A DNA stretch of 40,236 nucleotides from a virus: the IMG/VR virus record IMGVR_UViG_3300021962_000245, positions 1 to 40,236 of that record, one strand, 5' to 3'. A program made the position numbers and the translations under genes. Shown one piece after another: positions 25,791-33,344 of the stretch; the first letter of the stretch is position 1; every line of letters starts with the position of its first letter. The notes beneath the pieces were generated by a model. The model had not been told where the DNA came from. It saw only the letters and a program-made list of their open reading frames with translations, and searched no databases.

Positions 25791-28700
25791 GGCGCGGCCC
25801 TCGTCAGCATTGCATCGCCGCCTTCTGTCACTCTCACCAGAATGTCAGCGGTTTTTTTGGTGTTGACGTTTGATGCCGCTTGAGCGGTCTCAATCGACAG
25901 CTTCAACGCCTTTACCTCAGCAATAAGCGCATCTAACGAACCTGAAGACGCCGCAGATGTTCCAGTCATAACCGGATAACTCGGAGACGAAAATCCAATT
26001 GCAGGAGCCAACGCAAGCGTTTTTTGTGTCTGAATCAAACTTGCCAGGGTTGTTGACTGAGCCCTGCGAAGTTCTGAAGCGGACGAGGCATTACCGGCGG
26101 CCAAAGATAAATAGTCTTGGCTTGCTTTTGGCAGCATAGAAGCGGCGCTAACCTCTCCGGCTCTAGCCCTTGCAGTTAGCGTCGCAAAGTTTGCTAAAGC
26201 CTCTGCCTGCCCATCTTTGCCCGTACCGTTTATATCCCCTCGTATCCTTCTAATCTCAGCATCAATCGAATCCGCTGCCGCTTTCCATGCGCTAGATGCG
26301 TCATTTATCGCATCAGTTACCTGCCCAATAGAGTTCGCCGCACCAGATGATGCCGCAGCTAGGTCGTTCAGGTTGCCGACAATGAACGTCACGCCATCCT
26401 GAACAAATGAGCCATACGTGGATGGCAGGGGCGTAAAGGATGCGGCCTGTGCTGTTGCAACGATCTCTTGAACTATCGCACCGACTTCTTGAACTACCGC
26501 ACCGACTGCGGCCTGAGCCTCTTGAACTATCGCACCGACTGCTACCTTTGCCTCTTCTGCTGCTGGCACGAGTTCAGCAAATGCCCCATTAAGGCTCAAC
26601 AGCCCGGCGTACAGCTTTTGCCCTGACTCGCTTGTCTTGTCGATGGACTCAGTCAGGTCTCTGAATTCGTCGCGTGATGTCGGCATGGTGACGCCAAGCC
26701 GCGCAAACTCAGTTGATAGCTGCGCCGTAGAGAACGCTATCCGCTCAGTTTCAGTAAAGAAGTTTTGGTAATAGGCATCGACAGCGCTTGAGAATTGCTG
26801 TATTCCTCCAACGTTTGCAATGATACTAGACAGCGCTTCATCAGATGCAGAACCTAGCGAACCTATCGCCAGTTTCATAGCTGATAGCTGCGACTGGAAG
26901 ATCCCGATTTGATCGACAAGAACCCCAATACCTTCGGTGGTTGCGTTGTCGCCTAGTTTGTCAAATTCGTTTTTTACGTAGATAGGAACATTGCTAAGCG
27001 ACTTGATCGCTTGCAACGTAAGCCCGTCAAAGTCTTGCGTGAACTGCTTGAATGCTTCACCGGCATCTTTGGTGTAGAGCTTGTATCCCTCCCCAAACAA
27101 GGCCGCGATCTCTTGCGAACCTCTGAAGATGGTGGCATCTGCAGCGGAGGCGTCTTTGTTGTCAGCTGCGAATTTGGCGTTAGCGCTGAAGTCTCCAGAG
27201 CCGCCAAAGGCGCGATCCAGCTTGTTCAGAGAGCCAACACTGCCAAGCGTCAGGAAGCGTAACGCATCATCGGTTTGAGCGTTGAAGTTCCCCGCGAGGT
27301 AATCTGTTCTGTCGGTTGTCGCGCCGAATATGTTGGCGTTGACCGCAGAGCCAAGGTGCGGGGTCTTCTTTTCTTTGAAGACGCTGTAAAGGGCCAAGGC
27401 TGCGCCAATGTATGGCATGGCTGTGCCAAGTGCGCTTAAGGCCCCGGCAAAAGGGCTTGCGCCAAGCGCCGCACCAAACCCTGTTAGCCCGCCCGCGCCT
27501 AATGTTGTCGGGCCAGCAAGCTCTGCAGCAAGCCCAGCGCCCTGGAAGCCAGCGGTGAAGCTACTAATTCCGCCACCGATAAGGCCGCCAAGGCCGCCCT
27601 GCTGGAGCGGGCTTCCTAGCGCGCCCGCTCCAGCAGGGCGGCCACTGAGAAAACCAGTTATTCCCTGAGACACAGGGTTCACTATCGCGCTGATGACCGG
27701 GCGCAGAACCAGCGTCTTGAACATGTTCTTGATCGTGTCGCGGAAGTTCTCAGCAAAGCCCTTGCCGTTGTCAAAGCCGCGCATGATGGCATCGGTCAGG
27801 CTTTTATTCAGCTCCTCTGCCGATTTCTTCAGTTCGTCGTTGTACTTTTTCAGTTCATCGAACTCTGCCGCCTTTATGCCGCGCTCTCTTTTCGCTTGAG
27901 CAAGAGCCCGCAAAGAATCGGCTTCCTCTTTGTAGGTTTCATAGAGAGCATCAGACTCGTTTCTTTCGAGTTTTGATATCGCAAGGCGGTCTTTTGAAGC
28001 GGCCAGCTCGTCTAACTTTGCTGCTTCAAGGTCTGCAATGGCATCCTTTGTGAGACCGATCGCTGCAGCGGCTTCCTTCTCTTTGTCGATCTGCTCTTTA
28101 AGAGAGTCGATGGACTTTTGAGATGAGGTGTATTGGTCAACGAAGGCTTTATTGGCGGCGTCAGACGATGCTTCTTTAAGTTTTCTGTAACCCTCTATCT
28201 GCTTGTCTGTGGTCTCACGAATGAACTTGTCTATCTCTTCGTTTTCTTTGATGCGCAGCTCTTGGCGCAACTTTGCGGCCCGCAATGCTTCCTTGTATAC
28301 AGGCGAATCAGTTGGGTCTTTTGGCGCAGATTGCTTTGGCGCAGCGCTTTCGCGGGCCTGTTTTTCTGCCGCAGCCAATTCGGCCTGAATCTTTGCCTGC
28401 TGCCCTGAATCCGCGCCGCGCATGGAGGCGTCGGCCTTGTTGCGTAGCTCTGCTATCGTTTTGGTGAGCTGCTCTTCTTTTGTGAGGTACTTGGAGCGCA
28501 CTTCGTCCCAAGCCGCAGCCGCTTTTACAGCGGCCACTTGCTCAGACTTGATCGTGAGCGACTTCGCCTCAAGGCGGCCAATTTCTTCAAGGCCATAAAT
28601 CAGCGACTTCTGCGCTTCAATGTTTTTGGTGAAGTCGCCCAACCTGTCAGAGCCATAGATTGACGGACCGGCCTTTTGGTCAAAGGCAAGGTTTTTTCTT

Positions 28701-29917
28701 GCGGCGTCAAGTCTTTCTGTTGGAGTCTGTGCGCGACCGACATTCAGCGCGGCGTCGTATGCGCCTTTGGTGGCATCCTTTATCGCATTCCAGCCCCGCT
28801 CAATCAAACCAAGGTTTTGCACAAGCTGCGGCGTGCGGTCTTGCAATGACGAGTTGTACGCCTCTTGAGCAACCTTCGCGGCCTCTGTGGCTTTGCCTTG
28901 ATCCTCAAGCGCCTTGATCTGCTCGTACAGTGACCGAGTAAGGAAATTCGTTGAATCGTTCAGCGCCAGGCTTGCCTTGAGCGGGTCTTTGCCGAGCTTG
29001 GCGAAGTTCTCGGCAACGGTCTCAAGTGCCCCGCCGCCTGCTCGCTCGAACTCGATGGCCGTGGCCGTGAAGCGCTCTAGGTTGCTCGCGCCTTTGATGC
29101 CCGCATTGGCGAAGATGTTAAGAGCCTCGGCTGCCTTGCCTTGCGTGGCCCCGCTGAACTGGTCAATGCGGGCCGAGATGTCTGAGAGCTGGCCAGCGGT
29201 GACGCCCGCCGCCTTGCCTGTCAAGATCAGTGTTTTCTCAAACTCGCGTTGTTCGTTCGCGCCTTTTTCGTAGGCGAATGCGATAGCGCCGATGGCGGCA
29301 GCGGCCAAGGTGAATGGGTTAACTAGTCCGGCAACGTAGCCGCCAAGCGCACGGGCTGCATTGCCAACACCTCCAAACGAATCCTTGAGCTGTCCGCCTT
29401 GCTGCAGGAGTACCGTTAGAGGGTTTTGCCCACCCTGAAGACTGACGGCGATGTCAGTGAACTGGGCCGGGACTTGGCGCAGCGCTGCGGTCGCCTGTGC
29501 CGCAGAAATGCCAACATATTGGAGGCTCTTGGCGCTATTCACCATGGAGTTGCGCACTGCGTCTTGCTGCTGTCTTACGCGCTCCAACTGGTCAAGGTAT
29601 GGCGCAAACTTCGCCGGGTCAAGGCCACGGTTAGAGATTCGAGCCTCATCGACCGCCCGCTGTCCTTTTAGGGATGCTTCCTCTAGGGCAATGCGCCTTT
29701 TGAGTGCGGCCTCAATTCTTCCTTCAGCCTGGATGATCTTTTTTGCAGATTCATCGGCCTGTTCACCGGTGCCTTTAAGCGCTTGTTCAGCTTTCTCTCC
29801 GGAAGCCTTCAAAGATTGGGCGGCCTGCTCCCCGGCCTTCTTGACCTTCTCGAATCCTTGAACAGCAGGGTCGGCATTTAAGCCTATCTCTGCTTGTATC
29901 TTTGGGTTATCGGCCAT
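25787..29917 (-). CDS. Tail tape measure protein
   Basis: About 1376 residues, far the longest gene. It begins ADNPKIQAEIGLNADPAVQG, continues with long coiled coils (EKVKKAGEQAAQSLKASGEK; LQDELR-like helices), a hydrophobic segment (NPFTLAAAAIGAIAFAYEKG, ~residues 205-230), a Gly/Ala-rich membrane-like region (~residues 760-860) and a helical C-terminus. It sets tail length and helps DNA ejection. An N-terminal QVPAQFTDIAVSLQGGQNPL segment is typical of lambda-H-like tape measures. It contains a 21-bp perfect palindrome and three 21-bp in-frame repeats. The start is ATG 29917. Confidence 0.93.
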   Translation of the reverse strand: MADNPKIQAEIGLNADPAVQGFEKVKKAGEQAAQSLKASGEKAEQALKGTGEQADESAKKIIQAEGRIEAALKRRIALEEASLKGQRAVDEARISNRGLDPAKFAPYLDQLERVRQQQDAVRNSMVNSAKSLQYVGISAAQATAALRQVPAQFTDIAVSLQGGQNPLTVLLQQGGQLKDSFGGVGNAARALGGYVAGLVNPFTLAAAAIGAIAFAYEKGANEQREFEKTLILTGKAAGVTAGQLSDISARIDQFSGATQGKAAEALNIFANAGIKGASNLERFTATAIEFERAGGGALETVAENFAKLGKDPLKASLALNDSTNFLTRSLYEQIKALEDQGKATEAAKVAQEAYNSSLQDRTPQLVQNLGLIERGWNAIKDATKGAYDAALNVGRAQTPTERLDAARKNLAFDQKAGPSIYGSDRLGDFTKNIEAQKSLIYGLEEIGRLEAKSLTIKSEQVAAVKAAAAWDEVRSKYLTKEEQLTKTIAELRNKADASMRGADSGQQAKIQAELAAAEKQARESAAPKQSAPKDPTDSPVYKEALRAAKLRQELRIKENEEIDKFIRETTDKQIEGYRKLKEASSDAANKAFVDQYTSSQKSIDSLKEQIDKEKEAAAAIGLTKDAIADLEAAKLDELAASKDRLAISKLERNESDALYETYKEEADSLRALAQAKRERGIKAAEFDELKKYNDELKKSAEELNKSLTDAIMRGFDNGKGFAENFRDTIKNMFKTLVLRPVISAIVNPVSQGITGFLSGRPAGAGALGSPLQQGGLGGLIGGGISSFTAGFQGAGLAAELAGPTTLGAGGLTGFGAALGASPFAGALSALGTAMPYIGAALALYSVFKEKKTPHLGSAVNANIFGATTDRTDYLAGNFNAQTDDALRFLTLGSVGSLNKLDRAFGGSGDFSANAKFAADNKDASAADATIFRGSQEIAALFGEGYKLYTKDAGEAFKQFTQDFDGLTLQAIKSLSNVPIYVKNEFDKLGDNATTEGIGVLVDQIGIFQSQLSAMKLAIGSLGSASDEALSSIIANVGGIQQFSSAVDAYYQNFFTETERIAFSTAQLSTEFARLGVTMPTSRDEFRDLTESIDKTSESGQKLYAGLLSLNGAFAELVPAAEEAKVAVGAIVQEAQAAVGAVVQEVGAIVQEIVATAQAASFTPLPSTYGSFVQDGVTFIVGNLNDLAAASSGAANSIGQVTDAINDASSAWKAAADSIDAEIRRIRGDINGTGKDGQAEALANFATLTARARAGEVSAASMLPKASQDYLSLAAGNASSASELRRAQSTTLASLIQTQKTLALAPAIGFSSPSYPVMTGTSAASSGSLDALIAEVKALKLSIETAQAASNVNTKKTADILVRVTEGGDAMLTRAAP
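26466..26540 (-). repeat. Three 21-bp in-frame repeats in the tape measure gene
   Basis: Copies at 26466-26486, 26487-26507 (one mismatch) and 26520-26540 encode VGA(I/V)VQE three times. The first two are tandem; a 12-bp spacer precedes the third. Copy-number change would keep frame and alter helix length by 7 residues per unit. Confidence 0.85.
27592..27643. repeat. 21-bp perfect inverted repeat within the tape measure gene
   Basis: Arms 27592-27612 and 27623-27643 are exact complements (core GCCCTGCTGGAGCGGGC) with a 10-nt loop. About 80% GC, so the mRNA should form a very stable hairpin inside the Gly-rich coding region. Confidence 0.95.
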
Positions 29918-29926
29918 TGAAGCCCC

Positions 29927-29952
29927 AATAAAAATAGGCCCCAATGGGCCTA
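29927..29952 (-). terminator. Terminator between tail chaperone and tape measure
   Basis: On the minus strand TAGGCCC and GGGGCCTA pair around a 3-4-nt loop and run into TTTTT. The GT frame's stop codon lies in the stem. Confidence 0.65.
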
Positions 29953-30647
29953 CTGGTTTTTACTCGACATTATGGAAAGCGCCGCCGATTCCATCACTTG
30001 GATGTCATCGAATAGCTGCTGCCATTCCTCGTCGTCTTTAGCTGCTCTGTCCAGGAGTGGGTATAGAGCGCAGTAGTCCAGGCCGGTAGCGCCATTCATG
30101 CCGACGCGCCACTGTGTGCCAACTCTTGTAAACAACGTAAAAGCCTGGACGTTTTCGGGCCAGACTTCTACATCTTTTGGTTTAACAAGCCCGGATATAT
30201 CAAAAGCGTTAAATGGTTTTGAAGCCTGCGACGAACTAGAGTAGAGCGCCTCGACGCAGGCTTTCAGTTTCCCAGTCGGCCATTCAATACCGCGGCCCAG
30301 TACGAGTCGCGGATTGCCTCTGCGGCTGCCGGGAACTCATTGCACAGAGTCTCAACGTTATCACGCGTGAATGGCTCGTCCAGATCCCAACCGATGACGC
30401 AATTCATCAAGCCGTCAACGGTTGACTCGTCAGCCATTTCAATCAGCTCTGACAATGTTTTGTCTTCGCCAATATCAAAGACTCTGGCCTTAGCCTTGGC
30501 GCGTAGTTCGTCTTGCAGCTTTGCGGCCTCTTGCCTGGTAATGTACTTGTATTTGACCTGGATCGAAGCGTTTGTGCCGTCCAGCATCTGAAATTTCACC
30601 GTGTGTTTGAATTCTGTCGGGCGATTCCCGAGCGTTACCTTTGCCAT
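29950..30647 (-). CDS. Tail assembly chaperone GT fusion (programmed -1 frameshift)
   Basis: Reading the chaperone gene from ATG 30647 and slipping -1 at 30273-30267 (GGGAAAC) avoids the TGA and continues open for 108 codons to 29950. The extension has KLKACVEALYSSSSQASKPF, VKPKDVEVWPENVQAFTLFT and QWRVGMNGATGLDYCALYPL, the DUF1799 T-domain. This is the lambda G/GT arrangement: G and GT together guide tail-tube assembly around the tape measure. The T part has no ATG of its own, only a TTG at 30135 without a ribosome-binding site. Confidence 0.85.
30264..30647 (-). CDS. Tail assembly chaperone G
   Basis: A 127-residue protein terminating in-frame at TGA 30266-30264. Beta-strands (KVTLGNRPTEFKHTVKFQML, IQVKYKYITRQEAAKLQDEL) are followed by helices and DLDEPFTRDNVETLCNEFPA, typical of tail assembly chaperones with the D-x-P-F-T-x-E motif. 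It is the major product; a minority is extended by frameshifting. ATG 30647 follows the tail-tube gene and a double terminator. Confidence 0.85.
   Translation of the reverse strand: MAKVTLGNRPTEFKHTVKFQMLDGTNASIQVKYKYITRQEAAKLQDELRAKAKARVFDIGEDKTLSELIEMADESTVDGLMNCVIGWDLDEPFTRDNVETLCNEFPAAAEAIRDSYWAAVLNGRLGN
30267..30273 (-). promoter_or_regulatory. Slippery sequence GGGAAAC
   Basis: X-XXY-YYZ heptamer placed one codon before the zero-frame TGA. On slipping, GGA-AAC re-pairs as GGG-AAA. Lambda G uses GGGAAAG at the same position. Confidence 0.85.
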
Positions 30648-30660
30648 GATGTTTTGTCCT

Positions 30661-30727
30661 TGTAATGAAAAAGCGCCTGGACTCGGGAGCTACCCGCAGG
30701 CGTAAAAAAGCCCGCGCTGCGGCGGGC
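30661..30727 (-). terminator. Double terminator between tail tube and chaperone genes
   Basis: Two minus-strand hairpins in tandem: GCCCGC/GCGGGC running into TTTTTT (30727-30704), then CGCCTG/CAGGCG with inner CGGG/CCCG running into TTTTT (30703-30666). They follow the highly expressed tail-tube gene and would lower chaperone expression. Confidence 0.75.
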
Positions 30728-30749
30728 ATGGCAACTGCTAGGCAGTTAA

Positions 30750-31394
30750 TTAGGAGTAGCTGATCGTACGTCCGAGCATCGAGAATGCAGCGGTCACTTG
30801 ATTGACCTGGTTGGCGTTCATCTGCGGAACGTCCGACACTGCCATGTAGCCGTAACCGTAAGAAGTGGCACCACTGGCGAGCGCCAGCTTGAACGCGACC
30901 TTCGTGCTGGTGCGGCTGATGTTCAGCATCGTTTTGTAGTTGGCATTGGCTGGGTCGTGAGCCAGCGTCAAAGTCACGTCGGCCGGGTTGAAGCCGGTAG
31001 GAATGCGAACACCATTGCGACGGGCCAACAAGTTCACTTCGGTGTAGCGTGGATCGCCACCGCTGGTTGCGATGGTCAAGACTTGAGGAATCTCAGTCCA
31101 GGCAGACAGTTTTTGAGCGGTTCCAATACCCGTGCCAGCGGCGTAAAAACCGGTGTTGCTTGTGTCGAAGTCAAGAAGCGAGAAGGTGTCGGCGGTCAAT
31201 TGGTCAACCTTGAACACCGTATCGGTGGCGTCCTCCCAGCCGGATGTCAGCAAGATTTCGTCGTTGTCTGCGTAGCCGTGGGCCACAGAGGTGGCAACAG
31301 CGGGATTTGCATTGGTCAAGACGGTAATGGTTTTTGCCGATGCGAACGTTTGGGAGAAGTAGAACTTTGCTCCCTCGGGAAAATATAAAGCCAT
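30750..31394 (-). CDS. Major tail (tube) protein
   Basis: A 214-residue beta-rich protein: LYFPEGAKFYFSQTFASAKT, an Ig-like or Big-like middle (TSVAHGYADNDEILLTSGWE), and SDVPQMNANQVNQVTAAFSM near the end, the familiar tail-tube C-terminus. Size and position right after the tail-completion genes fit. It is bracketed by terminators on both sides, as expected for a strongly expressed gene. Confidence 0.88.
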   Translation of the reverse strand: MALYFPEGAKFYFSQTFASAKTITVLTNANPAVATSVAHGYADNDEILLTSGWEDATDTVFKVDQLTADTFSLLDFDTSNTGFYAAGTGIGTAQKLSAWTEIPQVLTIATSGGDPRYTEVNLLARRNGVRIPTGFNPADVTLTLAHDPANANYKTMLNISRTSTKVAFKLALASGATSYGYGYMAVSDVPQMNANQVNQVTAAFSMLGRTISYS

Positions 31395-31415
31395 GGGATT
31401 GCCTTTCAGAAATGA

Positions 31416-31490
31416 AAAAGCCCCCGGAAGGAGGCGGTTAAATGCCCGAGGTGGGCAACAAAAAAGCCGCCAGGTTTCCCGTGGCGGCTT
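31416..31490 (-). terminator. Two terminators upstream of the tail-tube gene
   Basis: Minus-strand hairpins: AAGCCGCCA/TGGCGGCTT running into TTTTTT (31490-31459) and GCCTCC/GGGGGC running into TTTTT (31437-31416). The gap 31395-31508 contains nothing else. Confidence 0.7.
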
Positions 31491-31508
31491 ATGTGGAAGG
31501 GCTAGGCC

Positions 31509-31865
31509 CTATCGGTTGTGGACAACGGCAAAATCCTGCCTAGTGCCCCTTAGATTTGGTTCATCGTCTTCAAAGACTGATACAGGGTCCGTCTCTGGTT
31601 TGGCATCGAACAAGGTGGCCGTTCTCATGGCCGCGTCGATAGACCACGACAGCGCATCGGCCTGCAGCCTGGTGTCTGCCCAGACGTTGACCTGGTACAT
31701 GCTCAGCGCCTTGTCTGGGACCACCTTGCCGTAAAGGTTGATAGCTCTGCCGCCAATTTTTTGGTAAGTCACATAGGGACGAGTCGTGCTCATCGGCGCA
31801 AAGTCAGGGAACACCCGAGCGCATTGCGTCTTGAGAACGGTTGTGATGTCAGCCTCAACAGTCAT
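31509..31865 (-). CDS. Tail completion/terminator protein (DUF3168)
   Basis: A 118-residue protein. TVEADITTVLKTQCARVFPD, RPYVTYQKIGGRAINLY, MYQVNVWADTRLQADALSWS and the C-terminal RGTRQDFAVVHNR match DUF3168, the siphophage tail terminator. It caps the tail tube and contacts the head connector. ATGA overlap with the gene upstream. Confidence 0.85.
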   Translation of the reverse strand: MTVEADITTVLKTQCARVFPDFAPMSTTRPYVTYQKIGGRAINLYGKVVPDKALSMYQVNVWADTRLQADALSWSIDAAMRTATLFDAKPETDPVSVFEDDEPNLRGTRQDFAVVHNR

Positions 31866-32395
31866 GCCAGCCGCCTCGCGAACTCATCTCTCATGGCCTG
31901 AACAGCCTTTTCTCCATGGGACACAACAGCGGAACGAACAAGGGGGATTGCAGGCACGTATTTAAGGCTTGGCAGTGGCACGTAATAGGCATCTTTCACA
32001 GCCTGAGGAGCCCTTCGGCTTGGCTTTGGTTTGCCCTGCATTGCCTTGCGAACCGCCGTGTACCACTTGCCATCGGAACCGGTGTAAACCTTGTATCGCT
32101 GGATGTGCCCATACTCAAGCAAAAATCCGTGAGGGGCCTTGGTTTGGTTCCAGCTGATGTGATATGTGGCCTTTAGCTCTGAGCTGTTGGACTCGCTGAA
32201 CTTCTGGTAAATCGAGCGCTCAAGGTTTCCTGTTTTCTTGTTTCGTCCAGCGTTTGACTTAACTGCTTCGTAAAGCACCTGCGCGCCAGCTTGCGCGGCT
32301 GGGCGAACAGCGGCCTGGATCTTTTCTTTCGACTGATTGATGAAGCCTTCAAGGTCTGACAAATTCAGGCCCATGCTGAACGTGCCATTAGCCAT
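31862..32395 (-). CDS. HK97 gp10-family tail-completion protein
   Basis: A 177-residue protein. LSDLEGFINQSKEKIQAAVR at the N-terminus, KKTGNLERSIYQKFSESNSS, then APHGFLLEYGHIQRYK and PAIPLVRSAVVSHGEKAVQA: the TGxLxxSI...G.f.EfG....aPfLRpA pattern of HK97 gp10. It acts in joining tail to head. Overlaps the gene upstream by 8 nt. Confidence 0.85.
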   Translation of the reverse strand: MANGTFSMGLNLSDLEGFINQSKEKIQAAVRPAAQAGAQVLYEAVKSNAGRNKKTGNLERSIYQKFSESNSSELKATYHISWNQTKAPHGFLLEYGHIQRYKVYTGSDGKWYTAVRKAMQGKPKPSRRAPQAVKDAYYVPLPSLKYVPAIPLVRSAVVSHGEKAVQAMRDEFARRLA

Positions 32396-32726
32396 TAATG
32401 ACCTCGCACACCAAGTCGGTCACGTCCTTCTTTGCCATGTTTGGCAGGACTTGCTCGATGTTGTAGACCGTCGATCCGTCAACCAATCGCATGGCCGCTG
32501 TGATATCCGTCCTGAACCTGACGCGCCATATTGCAGGCGGGTTTGACGACATAGCGCCACCTCGAATGCCCTCAATGTTGGGGATGCGAGAGCCCGGCGT
32601 AAAAACGAACTGCGCCCACAGCGTGGCAAACATTGTCCAGTCCTCTACTGGCTGGCCTACGCTGTCAACAGCACCAGACCGCGCCTGGATGACCACGCGG
32701 CGGTTGAACTTGCCGATGTCACTCAT
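32388..32726 (-). CDS. Head-tail adaptor (head closure) protein
   Basis: A 112-residue beta-barrel-type protein: IGKFNRRVVIQARSGAVDSV, GQPVEDWTMFATLWAQF, IWRVRFRTDITAAMRLV and STVYNIEQVLPN fit the SPP1 gp16/HK97 head-tail joining family. ATG 32726 is used, since a TTG two codons earlier overlaps the upstream stop. AAGG lies upstream. Confidence 0.85.
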   Translation of the reverse strand: MSDIGKFNRRVVIQARSGAVDSVGQPVEDWTMFATLWAQFVFTPGSRIPNIEGIRGGAMSSNPPAIWRVRFRTDITAAMRLVDGSTVYNIEQVLPNMAKKDVTDLVCEVING

Positions 32727-32728
32727 TC

Positions 32729-33283
32729 TCAATAAACCTTGCCAGGGTCAAGCAAGGCCGTGATGCCAATTGGCAGGCTGTGCAGCGCCTTCTCTGTGGC
32801 CTCTTGTCTGTTCTCGTAGAGATGGCCGACCAGAAGCATTAGCGCAGCCTTAACAGATGCTGGCAAAGTCGCGCTACCGGCCACATATCGAACCTTCACG
32901 GCATTCGTCGTGTCGCGTGTATCGGGCCATTCCGCACCGTAAACAAGCGTCACTTGATGGTCTTGCGTCGAGTAGTCGTTTAGGAAGTAGAGCGCTGAAG
33001 AAAGCGTCTGCGTAGTTCCAGCCGTGTCAACATAGGTCACGCTTGTGATTGACGCTGCTGGGATGAGAGGCAGGCTGATCCCGCCATCAGGGAAGGCATC
33101 TAAGGCAAGCTCAATCGTCTGCACTCCAATAGCCAAGTTTGCATCGTGCTGGACCTTCGCCATTGCGGCCAGCAAGAATCCGTCAATCAACGAATCCTCT
33201 GCGCTGGAATCAACGCGCAGAAATGACTTCAGGTCTGCCGTGGTGATAACGGCAGTGGCTGGCGTGATGATCTTGTGGGCCAT
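32729..33283 (-). CDS. Head-tail connector protein (gp6-like)
   Basis: A 184-residue protein. TTADLKSFLRVDSSAEDSLI, DGFLLAAMAKVQHDANLAIG, a beta middle (ASITSVTYVDTAGTTQTL, LYFLNDYSTQDHQVTLVYGA) and PASVKAALMLLVGHLYENRQ match the gp6-like/DUF connector family. It forms the ring beneath the portal. It is the first gene after the SGNH esterase and its terminator. Confidence 0.88.
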   Translation of the reverse strand: MAHKIITPATAVITTADLKSFLRVDSSAEDSLIDGFLLAAMAKVQHDANLAIGVQTIELALDAFPDGGISLPLIPAASITSVTYVDTAGTTQTLSSALYFLNDYSTQDHQVTLVYGAEWPDTRDTTNAVKVRYVAGSATLPASVKAALMLLVGHLYENRQEATEKALHSLPIGITALLDPGKVY

Positions 33284-33296
33284 TGATGTTCAGACG

Positions 33297-33322
33297 TAAA
33301 AAAGCCCGCTCGGGGCGGGCTT
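33297..33322 (-). terminator. Terminator after the SGNH esterase gene
   Basis: On the minus strand AGCCCGC and GCGGGCT pair around a 5-nt loop and run into TTTTTT. Confidence 0.75.
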
Positions 33323-33344
33323 GGTTGAATCAACCATGGCAACT

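Noticed and set aside
29950-30135. Independent 61-residue gene starting TTG at 30135
   Set aside because: No ribosome-binding site, and the frame is open upstream back to the slippery heptamer; it is the T part of the GT fusion.
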